The position numbers were made by a program, and so were the translations under genes. A stretch of 64,000 nucleotides of DNA from Marilutibacter penaei (lineage in GTDB: Bacteria > Pseudomonadota > Gammaproteobacteria > Xanthomonadales > Xanthomonadaceae). Below the pieces are notes generated by a model. It worked only from the letters and a program-made list of their open reading frames with translations. It ran no database searches and had not been told where the DNA came from. Below, piece by piece: positions 1 to 8,750 of this stretch. The stretch spans positions 248,001-312,000 of the forward strand of contig NZ_JACHTE010000001.1 in assembly GCF_014145395.1 (NCBI RefSeq). Direction: 5' to 3'. Each line of letters opens with the position of its first letter. Positions within the stretch are counted from its first letter, which is position 1.

Positions 1-987
1 GACTTCGGCGCCCAGCGCGCGGTAGACCGTGGCCATCTCCAGGCCGATGATGCCGCCGCCCACGACCAGCAGCGACTTCGGCACGTCGGCGAGTTCCAGC
101 GCGTCGGTCGAGTCCATCACGCGCGGGTCGTCCCACGGGAAGTTCGGCAGCTTCACCGCCTGCGAGCCCGCGGCGATGATGCACTGCTCGAAGCGCAGCA
201 CCTGCGTCGCGCCATCGGCACCGGCGATCTCCATTTCATTCGGCGACAGGAACCGGCCGACGCCCTGCACCACCCGCACCTTGCGCTGCTTGGCCATGCC
301 GGCCAGGCCGCCGGTGAGCCGGTCGACGACCTTCTCCTGCTTGAACGTCCGCAGCGTGTCGATGTCGATCTTCGGCTTGCCGAAGCTGATGCCGATCTCG
401 GCCGAGTGCGCGGTTTCCTCGATCAGCGCGGCGGCGTGCAGCAATGCCTTCGAGGGGATGCAACCCACGTTGAGGCAGACGCCGCCCAGGCTCGGGTAGC
501 GCTCGACCAGCACGGTATCGAGGTCGAGGTCGGCGGCGCGGAATGCGGCGGTGTAGCCACCGGGGCCGGAGCCGAGCACGACGATGCGGCATTCGATGTC
601 GGCCTTGCGGCCACTGGCGCCGGCCGCCGTCGGCGCCGGCGACGTTGCCGAAGCCGCCGGGGCGGGCGCGGGGGCTGGGGCCGCGGCAGGCGCGGGCGCG
701 GAGGCGCCACTGGACGCCGACGCAGGCGCTGCGGCGTCACGACCCCCTTCGGCCTCGAGGATGGCGATGACATCGCCTTCGGAGACCTCGTCGCCCACCT
801 TGATCTTCAGCTCTTTGACCACGCCTGCGGAGGGCGAGGGCACTTCCATCGTCGCCTTGTCGGACTCAAGCGTGACCAGCCCCTGGTCGGCGCTTACGGT
901 GTCACCCACCGCCACCAGCAACTCGATGACGGGGACACCGTCGTAGTCGCCGATGTCGGGAACCTTTACTTCGATCTCGTTTGCCAT
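1..987 (-). CDS. lpdA: Dihydrolipoyl dehydrogenase (E3) with N-terminal lipoyl domain, partial
   Basis: E3 of the pyruvate dehydrogenase complex, which reoxidises dihydrolipoamide using FAD and NAD+. The C-terminal part lies beyond the left edge. Visible: residues 1-80 form a lipoyl domain with the lipoylation site in ESDKATMEV (Lys44), then an Ala/Pro-rich hinge (about 84-118), then the FAD-binding start [12 protein letters not shown] and the redox-active disulfide motif [13 protein letters not shown]. Later [10 protein letters not shown] begins the NAD-binding fold. The lipoyl domain is almost identical to that of the aceF product upstream, so one probably arose from the other. An E3 carrying its own lipoyl domain is known from Neisseria and xanthomonads. 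The ATG is followed at once by a canonical lipoyl start. It is the last visible gene of the aceF cluster, 29 bp after mscS. Confidence 0.95.
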   Translation of the reverse strand, partial: MANEIEVKVPDIGDYDGVPVIELLVAVGDTVSADQGLVTLESDKATMEVPSPSAGVVKELKIKVGDEVSEGDVIAILEAEGGRDAAAPASASSGASAPAPAAAPAPAPAPAASATSPAPTAAGASGRKADIECRIVVLGSGPGGYTAAFRAADLDLDTVLVERYPSLGGVCLNVGCIPSKALLHAAALIEETAHSAEIGISFGKPKIDIDTLRTFKQEKVVDRLTGGLAGMAKQRKVRVVQGVGRFLSPNEMEIAGADGATQVLRFEQCIIAAGSQAVKLPNFPWDDPRVMDSTDALELADVPKSLLVVGGGIIGLEMATVYRALGAEV

Positions 988-1016
988 TGCGGGGGCTCTC
1001 CAGTCAGGCGCGCGTG

Positions 1017-2156
1017 TCAGCGTTCGCGCGCGTCGTCGTTTTCTGTATCCGTTTCGCGCTCGACAGGTTCGGGCGCATCGGCACCGCCCCCCTGTTGAAC
1101 GTCCAGCGTGGCGTCGTTGGATGCAAGCGCCGCGCGCTCGTCGTGCTCCAGCTGCGGGGTGTCCTCATCCACCGCCTCGCAGCCGGCTTCGTTGCGCCTG
1201 AAGGCAGCCAGGGCGGTCTCGTCCCGTACGCCGAAGGCACTGCGCAGGTGCAGGTCCCGTTGCGGGAACGGGATTTCGATACCGTGACGCGCCAGCGCCG
1301 ACTCGAGCGCCCACAGATAGGCGGCCTTGACCGCGGACGGACGCTTGGTGGCCTCGGCGGTCAGCCATGGCACCAAAGCGAAGTTCAGGCTGCTGTCGCC
1401 GAATTCCATCAACCACACCTGCGGCTTGCGGGGTCCGTCCATCTCCAGCGTGAACGGCACCTCCGCCGCAGCCTCGAGTGCCGCTTTCTTCACCAGCTCC
1501 TTGTCGGTGCCGTAGGCGACCCCGAACGGCACGCGGATCCGGCGGGACACGTCGCGATAGGTCCAGTTGACGACACGCCCGCTGACGAACTCCGAGTTCG
1601 GCACCAGGATGTCGATGTTGTCGTTGGTGACGATGCGCGTCGCCCGGATCTGGATGGCATGGACCTCGCCATGCACCCCCGACTCGAGTTCGACGAAATC
1701 GCCGACCTTGAGCGAACGGTCGAACAGCAGGATCAGCCCGGAGACGAAGTTGTTGAAGATCGCCTGCAGGCCGAAGCCCAGGCCCACGCCCAGCGCGCCG
1801 GCGAACAGGGTGAACTTCGCCATCGGGATGCCGACCAGTTCCAGCGCGACCAGCAGGCCGACCGCGATCAGTACGTAATGGACGACACGCGAGAGGGTGT
1901 ACAGCGATGCGCGGCTCGCCGTGGGCTGGCGTTCGCCATAGCGGGTCAGTGCGCGTCGCAACAGCGCGGACACCACGATGGCGACCAGCAGCGCGACAAT
2001 GCCGGCCAGCACCCCGCCAACGGTGATGTCGAAACCCGAGAAGTGCAGCAGGGTGTAGTCGAGGGCCGACTGAAGCCCTTCCACGCCCTTGTCGGCGGCT
2101 TCGCGCACGGCACCGCCGGCGCGTTCGACCGTCTCGCTGGCACCGGCTGCGGACAT
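1017..2156 (-). CDS. Small-conductance mechanosensitive channel, MscS family
   Basis: Inner-membrane channel predicted to release solutes on hypo-osmotic shock. 379 aa. An N-terminal stretch leads into three membrane segments (about 45-65, 90-110, 115-140). The third is the Gly/Ala-rich pore helix ([21 protein letters not shown]), typical of MscS TM3. The cytoplasmic beta domain follows with [11 protein letters not shown] and [14 protein letters not shown], both family hallmarks. The last ~70 residues are acidic, low-complexity and non-conserved. It starts 4 bp downstream of the secreted unknown (stop at 2160) and is followed 29 bp later by lpdA, so it is probably co-transcribed with pyruvate dehydrogenase genes. 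Function in that context is unknown. Confidence 0.93.
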   Translation of the reverse strand: MSAAGASETVERAGGAVREAADKGVEGLQSALDYTLLHFSGFDITVGGVLAGIVALLVAIVVSALLRRALTRYGERQPTASRASLYTLSRVVHYVLIAVGLLVALELVGIPMAKFTLFAGALGVGLGFGLQAIFNNFVSGLILLFDRSLKVGDFVELESGVHGEVHAIQIRATRIVTNDNIDILVPNSEFVSGRVVNWTYRDVSRRIRVPFGVAYGTDKELVKKAALEAAAEVPFTLEMDGPRKPQVWLMEFGDSSLNFALVPWLTAEATKRPSAVKAAYLWALESALARHGIEIPFPQRDLHLRSAFGVRDETALAAFRRNEAGCEAVDEDTPQLEHDERAALASNDATLDVQQGGGADAPEPVERETDTENDDARER

Positions 2157-2159
2157 GCC

Positions 2160-2810
2160 TCAGTCGGCTCCACCCGCGACCAGGCGGGCGCCGTCCATCT
2201 CGTCCAGCAGGGCCAGCACCTCCTGCCAGCGCCGCTCGCGCTTGGACGCGCTTTCGCCGACGGCTTCGACCAGCAGGTCCACCTGCTCCTCGAGCGCATC
2301 GCCTGCATCGCAATCCGGCAGGACCCCGGACACACGCATGCCATCGATCACGACCGTCCACTGCTCATCCCGGCTGAACGGCGCCGCGTGGTCGGCCGGG
2401 AGCGTGGCGAACAGGCGCTGCCAACCCGCGACCAGCCGCTCCACGACCACGTCCGGCACCGGCACCTCCTCCACGTCGGGCACCTGGTCGATGCGCAACT
2501 GGCGCTGCACGCCGTCACCGGTCCCGTTCCAGTCCATGACGCGCTCGTCGGCCTCGGCGACGCGCAGGCGCCAGCCCGCGGGCCCCTGCACCAGCGCGAC
2601 CGAACTCTCGGTGCCGCGGGTCGGCAAACGGGTCAACTGCAGGCGTGGCGGAACGGGACCCGCCAACAGCGACTCCACGGCATTGCCGTAGTTTTCCGTC
2701 GCCGGTGGCCAACCGTGGCCGAAGCTTGCCTCGCAGTCCTCGGCCGCCCTCGCGGCGCCTGGCACCATGAGCCCTGCCGCAAGCAGCAGGGCGACATGCA
2801 CAGCCCTCAC
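2160..2810 (-). CDS. Secreted protein of unknown function
   Basis: 216 aa. A clear signal peptide (hydrophobic ALLLAAGLMVPGAARA, predicted cleavage after ARA) indicates export to the periplasm. The mature part is acidic with two Cys residues (DCEASF near its start and LPDCDAG), which could form a disulfide. I recognise no domain. The start is GTG at 2808-2810, overlapping the aceF stop as GTGA, which implies translational coupling to aceF. It is followed 3 bp later by the MscS gene. Sandwiched between E2 and E3 genes, it may serve the channel rather than the dehydrogenase; that is inference only. Confidence 0.85.
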   Translation of the reverse strand: MRAVHVALLLAAGLMVPGAARAAEDCEASFGHGWPPATENYGNAVESLLAGPVPPRLQLTRLPTRGTESSVALVQGPAGWRLRVAEADERVMDWNGTGDGVQRQLRIDQVPDVEEVPVPDVVVERLVAGWQRLFATLPADHAAPFSRDEQWTVVIDGMRVSGVLPDCDAGDALEEQVDLLVEAVGESASKRERRWQEVLALLDEMDGARLVAGGAD

Positions 2811-4156
2811 AACAGGCCCCGGCGCAGATCACCCAGCAACGTCGCAAGGTAGGCGGCGAAGCGTGCGGCGGATGCACCATCGATCACCCGGTGGTCGTAG
2901 CTCAGCGACAGCGGCAGGACCAGGCGCGGCTGGAAGGCCTTGCCGTCCCAGACCGGCTTGATCGACGACTTGGACACGCCGAGGATCGCGACTTCAGGCG
3001 CATTGACGATCGGCGTGAACGCAGTGCCGCCGATGCCACCCAGCGAGCTGATCGAGAAACAGCCGCCGCTCATGTCCGCCGGACCCAGCTTGCCGTCGCG
3101 CGCCTTGCCCGCGAGCTCACCCATCTCCTTCGCGATCTGCATGACGCCCTTCTGGTCGCAGTCGCGGATCACCGGCACCACCAGGCCGTTCGGCGTGTCG
3201 GCGGCGAAACCGACGTGGTAGTACTTCTTCAGCACCAGGTTCTCGCCGCTGGCATCCAGCGAGGCGTTGAACTCCGGGTACTTCTGCAGGGCCGCGACCG
3301 ACGCCTTCATCAGGAAGGCGAGCATGGTCAGCTTGACGCCGTTCTTCGCCCGCTCGTTCTCCTTGTTGAGGGTGACGCGCAGGTCCTCGAGGTCGGTGAT
3401 GTCCGCGTCCTCGTGCTGCGTCACGTGCGGGATCATCGCCCAGTTGCGCGCGAGGTTGGCACCGGAGATCTTCTTGATGCGCGACAGCGGCTTCGTCTCG
3501 ATCTCGCCGAACTTGGCGAAATCGACCTTGGGCCACGGCAGCAGGTTGAGGCCCGCGCCACCGCCGCCCGCGGCGGCGACCGGCGCGCCGCCCGCCAGCA
3601 CGCCCTTGACGAATTTCTGCACGTCTTCGCGGCTGATGCGGCCACCGCGCTCGCTGCCGGCGACCTGCGACAGATCGACGCCGAGCTCGCGCGCGAACAG
3701 GCGCACGGCGGGGCTGGCATACGGCACCTTGTCGGGCATCAGCTCGTCGGCATTGAAAGCCACCGGCGGCGACTTGGGCTCGCCTGCCGTGGCGACCGGG
3801 GCGGGCGCCGGGGCGGGCTTCGCGGCTTCGGCTGCAGGCGCAGGTGCCGGGGCAGGCGCGGGGGCCGGGGCCGATTCGGCCTTGGGAGCCGCAGGCGCTT
3901 CGGCCGCGCCGCCCCCGGTCGGCTCGATCATCGCGACCACGCTGCCTTCTTTGAGCTCGTCACCGATCTTGACCTTGAGTTCGCGCACGACGCCGGCAAA
4001 CGGCGCCGGCACTTCCATCGTCGCCTTGTCGGACTCCAGCGTGACCAGGCCCTGGTCCTGGCTGACCGTGTCGCCGACCGCGACCAGCAGTTCAATCACC
4101 GGCACGCCGTCGTAATCGCCGATGTCGGGGACGCGTGCTTCCTTCAAGTCAGCCAT
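2807..4156 (-). CDS. aceF: Pyruvate dehydrogenase E2, dihydrolipoyllysine-residue acetyltransferase
   Basis: Transfers the acetyl group from lipoamide to CoA and forms the core of the pyruvate dehydrogenase complex. 449 aa: one lipoyl domain (Lys44 in ESDKATMEV), a long Ala/Pro linker, an E3-binding peripheral domain (YASPAVRLFARELGVDLSQV, then GRISREDV), and the catalytic domain ending with YDHRVIDGA, which holds the active-site His. Enterobacterial AceF usually has three lipoyl domains; here there is one, with another carried by LpdA. The ATG at 4154-4156 is chosen because the lipoyl domain begins immediately; an upstream in-frame extension has no domain. The aceE gene is not adjacent on this side. 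Its stop overlaps the next gene as GTGA. Confidence 0.96.
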   Translation of the reverse strand: MADLKEARVPDIGDYDGVPVIELLVAVGDTVSQDQGLVTLESDKATMEVPAPFAGVVRELKVKIGDELKEGSVVAMIEPTGGGAAEAPAAPKAESAPAPAPAPAPAPAAEAAKPAPAPAPVATAGEPKSPPVAFNADELMPDKVPYASPAVRLFARELGVDLSQVAGSERGGRISREDVQKFVKGVLAGGAPVAAAGGGGAGLNLLPWPKVDFAKFGEIETKPLSRIKKISGANLARNWAMIPHVTQHEDADITDLEDLRVTLNKENERAKNGVKLTMLAFLMKASVAALQKYPEFNASLDASGENLVLKKYYHVGFAADTPNGLVVPVIRDCDQKGVMQIAKEMGELAGKARDGKLGPADMSGGCFSISSLGGIGGTAFTPIVNAPEVAILGVSKSSIKPVWDGKAFQPRLVLPLSLSYDHRVIDGASAARFAAYLATLLGDLRRGLL

Positions 4157-4468
4157 GTGGGGGCTCGCCGTAACCGTAATGGAATTGCCTATTGTGGCGA
4201 CTCCCCGCGCAAGCGCCAACCGCGACCTACGTATCAGCTGAAACCTTCGCCGGCGCATGGCGCGGCTGTCCGGGGGACAACGGGTGCCGTGCATGCAGTG
4301 CCGGCTGCCTGTACCGGCTGTGAAAAGTTCAGGACGGCTTCATTCGCGGGCCGGCGCCTGTTCATGGGGACGCGACTAGCGTGAGCCCCGCCCCGTCGAC
4401 CGACCTCCCCCACGTGGCGGGGCACCTCCAACAAAACCACGAGCCACCAGAGCTCAAAGGAGCCTTCG
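4157..4468. other. Divergent intergenic region between aceF and the OmpW-like gene
   Basis: About 310 bp. It holds the candidate aceF promoter (listed separately). On the plus side I see only the ribosome-binding site AAAGGAG ahead of the barrel gene and no convincing -35/-10 pair. No coding potential is supported on either strand. Confidence 0.6.
4191..4219 (-). promoter_or_regulatory. Candidate sigma-70 promoter for the aceF cluster
   Basis: On the minus strand TTGGCG (4214-4219) and CACAAT (4191-4196) are separated by exactly 17 bp. The -10 box ends 35 bp upstream of the aceF ATG. Each hexamer matches the consensus at four of six positions. Prediction by eye only. Confidence 0.45.
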
Positions 4469-5116
4469 ATGCGACTCAATGCCCTCCCCCTCGCCCTGAT
4501 CGCCGGCCTGGCGTTCGCCCCCACCGCTTTCGCGCAGGACGCGTTCAGCACCGAGACCTCGACCGGAAAGCGATTCGCCGTAGTCGGCGGGATCGGACTG
4601 GCCGAGCCCACCGAGAACACCTGGATGGGCGATACCGATCGCTACGATCTCGATGGCAGCGACGCCGCCACGCTCAGCGCGAGCTGGTACCTCAACGACC
4701 ATATGGCCGTGGAGGCCTGGGGCGCGGCCAGCACGTTCGGCCACCGTGTCAACGGTGCCGGCGGCAAGGCCGGCAGCGTCGATTCGCAGCCCTATGCGAT
4801 CAGCGGCCAATATCACTTCCGCGACGCCGACGCGCTGGTGCGTCCGTTCCTGGGACTGGGTTACTACGAACAGAACTTCAACGACGAGACCGTGACCTCC
4901 ACCGGCGACCTCGCCGGGCAGCGCCTGGGCGTGGAGACCGCCAAGGGCGCGATGGCCACCGCAGGCGTCGACGTGAAACTGTCGCCGAGCTGGTTCGCAC
5001 GCGCCGATGTCCGCTACCTCGGCGGCGATTCGGACCTGTACCTCGATGGCCAGACGGTCGGCGAGGCCAAGGTGAACCCGGTGATCGTCGGCGTCGGACT
5101 GGGCGCCCGCTTCTGA
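4469..5116 (+). CDS. OmpW-family outer-membrane beta-barrel protein
   Basis: 215 aa. A signal peptide (LALIAGLAFAPTAFA, then QDAF) targets it to the outer membrane. The mature part has alternating short strands typical of eight-stranded barrels: ATLSASWYLNDHMAVEAWGA, YAISGQYHF, RPFLGLGYYEQNF, AGVDVKLSPSWFARADVRY. It ends NPVIVGVGLGARF, the C-terminal Phe being the usual insertion signal. OmpW-type proteins form narrow hydrophobic channels for small molecules, but the substrate here is unknown. A strong ribosome-binding site (AAAGGAG) precedes the ATG. It is monocistronic, ending in a GC-rich hairpin at 5144-5170. Confidence 0.88.
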   Translation: MRLNALPLALIAGLAFAPTAFAQDAFSTETSTGKRFAVVGGIGLAEPTENTWMGDTDRYDLDGSDAATLSASWYLNDHMAVEAWGAASTFGHRVNGAGGKAGSVDSQPYAISGQYHFRDADALVRPFLGLGYYEQNFNDETVTSTGDLAGQRLGVETAKGAMATAGVDVKLSPSWFARADVRYLGGDSDLYLDGQTVGEAKVNPVIVGVGLGARF

Positions 5117-5143
5117 CCGCCGCGATCCCGTCTACGCCATCCG

Positions 5144-5170
5144 GACGCCCCGCCCCGTGCGGGGCGTCTT
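5144..5170 (+). terminator. Rho-independent-type terminator after the OmpW-like gene
   Basis: Perfect 10-bp stem GACGCCCCGC / GCGGGGCGTC (5144-5153 and 5159-5168) with loop CCCGT and a short T tract, 28 bp after the stop codon. Confidence 0.7.
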
Positions 5171-5281
5171 CGTGCAGGGCCCTGGAGGGCGTGGCGCCCT
5201 GGATGCCAGCGCCGCGATCCCTGCGCCGCGTCGACCCTGCGCTTCAGCAGCCGGGCGTCGCACCCCGGCTGCGGCAAGGCC

Positions 5282-6163
5282 TCAGGGAGGCTCCGCCGCA
5301 GAGTGAAGGCGCTCGCGGCGCAGCAGGTACAGGCCGCTGCAGACGATGATCGCCGCGCCCAGCCAGGTCACGGTATCGGGGAGCACGCCCCACAACGCGA
5401 TGTCCAGCAGCACGCCCCAGACCAGCGCCGTGTATTCCAGCGGCGCGATCGAGGACGCCTCTCCGATCCGGAAGGCCTCCGTGATCGCGTACTGGCCCAG
5501 CGCACCCGCCACGCCGACAAGGGCGATCACGCCGCCGTCGGCGGCCCGGATCGGCACCCAGTCCGGCCATGCCAGCACGCCCGCACCACCGGCAATCATC
5601 ACCAGCAGCCAGAACATGATCGACTGGATACTGTCGGTGCGTGCGAGCACCCGCACGGTAATCGCGCTCAGGGCATAGCCCAGGGCGGCGGCCAGCACCG
5701 CCAGCGCGGCGACGCTGATGAACCCCTCGCCACGCGGGCGCAGCAACACCAGCACGCCGACCAGTCCGATGCCGATGGCGGTCCAGCGGCGCGGCCCCAC
5801 CTTTTCACCCAGCAGGGGCACCGAGAGGGCCGTGATCGCCAGGGGGGCGATGAAGAAGATCGAATACGCCGTCGACAGCGGCAGGGTCCGGAGGGCGTAA
5901 ACGAAGCTGGCCATCATGCCGACGCCGATAACCCCGCGCAGCAGATGGAGCGACCATCGCCGGATGCGCAGCGACGCCCAGCCACCCGACCACAGCGCCC
6001 ATGCGAACACGAGCGGCAGCGACGCGGCACCGCGCAGGCTGGCGACCTGGAAGGCGGGATACTGCACGGATAGCTGCTTGAGCCCCGCATCCATCACCGC
6101 GAACGACGCCACCGCGCCGAGCATGATCCAGCCGGCGCGAAGGTTGGCGGACGCGGCGTCCAA
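5282..6163 (-). CDS. EamA/DMT-family transporter
   Basis: Inner-membrane transporter of the drug/metabolite superfamily, 293 aa with about ten hydrophobic helices arranged as two EamA repeats (about 12-140 and 150-285). FIAPLAITALSVPLLGEKVGPRRW in repeat one and PLEYTALVWGVLLDIALWG in repeat two are typical of this fold. Members export amino acids, nucleosides or import S-adenosylmethionine; the substrate cannot be read from sequence. It lies 7 bp downstream of the alcohol dehydrogenase gene on the same strand, so the two are probably co-transcribed. Confidence 0.9.
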   Translation of the reverse strand: MDAASANLRAGWIMLGAVASFAVMDAGLKQLSVQYPAFQVASLRGAASLPLVFAWALWSGGWASLRIRRWSLHLLRGVIGVGMMASFVYALRTLPLSTAYSIFFIAPLAITALSVPLLGEKVGPRRWTAIGIGLVGVLVLLRPRGEGFISVAALAVLAAALGYALSAITVRVLARTDSIQSIMFWLLVMIAGGAGVLAWPDWVPIRAADGGVIALVGVAGALGQYAITEAFRIGEASSIAPLEYTALVWGVLLDIALWGVLPDTVTWLGAAIIVCSGLYLLRRERLHSAAEPP

Positions 6164-6170
6164 TCGCGGC

Positions 6171-7244
6171 TCAGTCCGCCTGGCCGAGGCTGGCGGTGTC
6201 GATCACGAAGCGGTAGCGGACATCGCCCTTGAGCATGCGTTCGTAGGCGTCGTTGATCGCATCGATGTCGATCAGCTCGATGTCCGCAGCGATGTCGTGC
6301 GCGGCGCAGAAATCGAGCATTTCCTGCGTTTCCGCGATCCCGCCGATCATCGAGCCGGTCAGGTTACGGCGACCGGTGATCAGCACCCCGGCCGCGACCG
6401 GCGCCGGAACCTCCGGGATGCCGAGCAGGACCATGGTGCCTCCCACCTTGAGCAGGCCCAGGTAGGCGTTGTAGTCGTGCTCGGCCGAGACCGAGTCGAT
6501 GATCAGGTCGAAGCTGCGTGCCCGCTCCTTGAACACGCTGCCGTCCCCGGTGGCGGCAAAGTCATGCGCCCCCAGGCCCTTGGCATCCGCGCGCTTGGAC
6601 TCCGAGGTGCTCAGCACCGTCACCTCGGCACCCATCGCGGCCGCGATCTTCACCGCCATGTGACCCAGGCCACCCAGGCCGACCACCGCGACCCGGTCTC
6701 CCGGCTTGACGCCGTGGTGCCTGAGCGGCGAGTACGTGGTGATGCCCGCGCACAGCAGGGGCGCGGCGCGGTCCAGCGGCATCCCGTCCGGGATGCGCAG
6801 GACATAGGCTTCGTCGACGGTGATGCGGGTGGAGTAGCCGCCGTAGGTGGGCCGGGTACGGTCGAAGCGATGCATCGCATCGCGCTCATAGCCGTTGTAG
6901 GTCGCACTCATGCCGTGCTGGCAGAACTGCTCCTCGCCCGCCTCGCACTGGGTGCAGGTCCGGCAGGAATCGACGAAGCAGCCGACGCCGACGGCATCAC
7001 CGACCTTGTGACGGGTCACCTCGCTGCCCACCTGGGCCACGCGGCCGACAATCTCGTGGCCCGGCACCATCGGGAAGATCGAGCCACCCCATTCATCGCG
7101 GGCCTGGTGGATGTCGGAGTGGCAGACGCCGCAGTACAGGATGTCGATCAGGACTTCATGCGGCCCCGGATCGCGGCGCTCGACGGTGAACGGCGCCAGC
7201 GGCGAAGTGGCATTCGGGGCGGCATAGGCGGGGGTCTTGTGCAT
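6171..7244 (-). CDS. Zinc-dependent NAD(P)-alcohol dehydrogenase, YahK/CAD type
   Basis: Medium-chain dehydrogenase/reductase, 357 aa, reducing aldehydes or oxidising alcohols with NAD(P)(H). Catalytic zinc site: CGVCHSDIHQ near residue 38 and PGHEIVGRV. Structural zinc site: the four-Cys pattern in CRTCTQCEAGEEQFC. Rossmann motif: VVGLGGLGHMAVKIA. This combination is that of the cinnamyl-alcohol dehydrogenase/YahK group. The start at 7244 (MHKTPAYAAP) is preferred over an upstream in-frame start that would add nine residues without similarity. It is divergent from yajQ and followed 7 bp on by the EamA transporter. Confidence 0.93.
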   Translation of the reverse strand: MHKTPAYAAPNATSPLAPFTVERRDPGPHEVLIDILYCGVCHSDIHQARDEWGGSIFPMVPGHEIVGRVAQVGSEVTRHKVGDAVGVGCFVDSCRTCTQCEAGEEQFCQHGMSATYNGYERDAMHRFDRTRPTYGGYSTRITVDEAYVLRIPDGMPLDRAAPLLCAGITTYSPLRHHGVKPGDRVAVVGLGGLGHMAVKIAAAMGAEVTVLSTSESKRADAKGLGAHDFAATGDGSVFKERARSFDLIIDSVSAEHDYNAYLGLLKVGGTMVLLGIPEVPAPVAAGVLITGRRNLTGSMIGGIAETQEMLDFCAAHDIAADIELIDIDAINDAYERMLKGDVRYRFVIDTASLGQAD

Positions 7245-7356
7245 CGGGCCATCTCGCGCGGGTGTGAGCATCCCAGTCTACGGCCCCGGGGGTTTGCACG
7301 GTGTGTCGGCCGCTTGCGGTACGCTTGCCGCCCCCGGAGCTGCCCAGGAGCGCGCC

Positions 7357-7839
7357 ATGCCGTCCTTCGACATCGTGTCGGAAGTGGATACCCACGAACT
7401 CACCAACGCCGTCGACCAGGCCAACCGGGAGCTGGGCAACCGTTTCGATTTCAAGGGCGTGGATGTGAAGTTCGCGCTGGACGACGGTGTGATCACCCAG
7501 TCGGCGCCGAGCGATTTCCAGTTGAAGCAGATGGCCGACATCCTCAATGCGCGCCTGATCGCGCGGGGCATCGACGCGCGCTGCCTGGAGCACGGCGACA
7601 TCGAGACCAACCTGGCCGGGGCCCGCCAGAAGGTGACGGTGAAACAAGGCATCGAGCGTGAGCTGGCGAAGAAGATCCAGTCCGCGCTGAAGGAGGCCAA
7701 GCTGAAGGTCGATTCGCAGATCAATGGCGACAAGCTGCGGGTCAACGGGAAGAAGCGCGACGACCTGCAGGCGGCGATCGCGCTGCTGAAGGGCAGCGAC
7801 TTCGAGCTTCCGCTGCAGTTCGAGAATTTCCGGGACTGA
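7357..7839 (+). CDS. yajQ: YajQ-family cyclic-di-GMP-binding protein
   Basis: Small cytoplasmic nucleotide-binding protein, 160 aa. The whole sequence matches the family: MPSFDIVSEVD at the start, ANRELGNRFDFKGVD, the Lys-rich VKQGIERELAKKIQ, and GDKLRVNGKKRDDLQAAIALL near the end. In Xanthomonas campestris a YajQ protein binds c-di-GMP and controls virulence genes through a partner transcription factor; that role is known for the family, not shown here. AGGAG lies 6 bp before the ATG. The gene stands alone, followed by a repeat element. Confidence 0.95.
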   Translation: MPSFDIVSEVDTHELTNAVDQANRELGNRFDFKGVDVKFALDDGVITQSAPSDFQLKQMADILNARLIARGIDARCLEHGDIETNLAGARQKVTVKQGIERELAKKIQSALKEAKLKVDSQINGDKLRVNGKKRDDLQAAIALLKGSDFELPLQFENFRD

Positions 7840-7876
7840 GATTGACGCCGGAACCGACGCTTCGTGCGTCGTCCGG

Positions 7877-8068
7877 AAGGTCCGGGTGGGGAGGGGTTTG
7901 CAGGACCGTATGCGGCATGGATGCCGCATCCGAGCCCCATGGGTGAAGCTGCGCGCTTGCGAAGCACCGCTTCGCGCGCAGCGGAACGCCCGGAGGCTAT
8001 GCTGGAGGGCCGGACCCGCGAAGCGGGGGTTCACGGCGTGTCCTGCATGGCACTCCCCACCCGGGCCC
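7877..8068. repeat. Dispersed inverted-repeat element, copy A
   Basis: About 180 bp between yajQ and the DUF1415 gene. Outer arms at 7884-7906 and 8040-8062 are complementary at about 18 of 23 positions. Just inside the left arm is the palindrome TGCGGCATGGATGCCGCA (7911-7928), then AGCCCCATG, then a hairpin GCGAAGC/GCTTCGC (7959-7975), and TTCACGGCGTGTC joins the right arm. The same order of parts occurs in copy B at 62461-62554. No protein is credible here. It could be a REP/MITE-like element or a structured RNA/terminator. Confidence 0.7.
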
Positions 8069-8192
8069 TCGACTCACCCCACGTGCCCGATGGCGTGTAA
8101 ATCGTCCTGCTCAGCCAGGCCCACCCCCACACCGGACAGATTGCCTGCGCTTGAATCAAGCTCCGACTGAAAGATCGAACGATTCAGTGAAC

Positions 8193-8723
8193 ATGGACCC
8201 CATCGAAACCACCCGCCGCTGGCTGGAACGCGCGGTTATCGGGCTGAACCTGTGCCCGTTCGCCAAGGCGGTGCATGTGAAACAGCAGGTGCGCTTCGTG
8301 CTCAGCGAGGCGACGACGCCCGATGCGCTGCTGGAAACGCTTGATGCGGAACTCCGGCGCCTGCACGGGACGGATCCGGACGAGCTCGACACGACCCTGC
8401 TGGTCCATCCCGGGGTGCTCGGCGACTTTCTCGACTTCAATGACTTCCTCGACGTCGCCGAAGCGCGCTTGACGGCACTTGGCCTCGACGGCGTCATCCA
8501 GATCGCCAGTTTCCATCCGGACTACCAGTTCGCCGGCACGGAACCTGACGACATCGGCAACTTCACCAACCGTGCGCCGTATCCGACCCTGCACCTGCTG
8601 CGCGAGGCCAGCATCGACCGCGCGGTGGCCGCCTATCCGGACCCCGACGTGATCGTCGAGCGCAACATCGCGACGCTGGAACGCCTGGGGCTCGACGGCT
8701 GGCATCGCCTGATGGGCGACTGA
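8193..8723 (+). CDS. DUF1415 family protein
   Basis: 176 aa, cytoplasmic, function unknown. The segment around IGLNLCPFAKAVHVKQQVRFVL holds an invariant-looking Cys-Pro-Phe, followed by TTLLVHPGVL, DFNDFLDVAE and IASFHPDYQFAGT, which I recognise as DUF1415. The start ATG at 8193 (MDPIETTRRWLERAV) fits the family; in-frame GTG 8187 and TTG 8151 are also open, and no start has a strong ribosome-binding site. Its neighbours give no functional hint. It is convergent with the RsuA-like gene, 27 bp apart. Confidence 0.85.
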   Translation: MDPIETTRRWLERAVIGLNLCPFAKAVHVKQQVRFVLSEATTPDALLETLDAELRRLHGTDPDELDTTLLVHPGVLGDFLDFNDFLDVAEARLTALGLDGVIQIASFHPDYQFAGTEPDDIGNFTNRAPYPTLHLLREASIDRAVAAYPDPDVIVERNIATLERLGLDGWHRLMGD

Positions 8724-8750
8724 GCCGACGGGCCTGTCCGGACGCCGGCG

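Noticed and set aside
981-2852. 623-codon plus-strand frame opposite mscS and the secreted unknown
   Set aside because: His/Gln/Arg-rich translation without domains, opposite a clear MscS gene.
7864-8170. Short open frames in the yajQ/DUF1415 gap
   Set aside because: They cover the inverted-repeat element and translate to Arg/Pro-rich strings without ribosome-binding sites.
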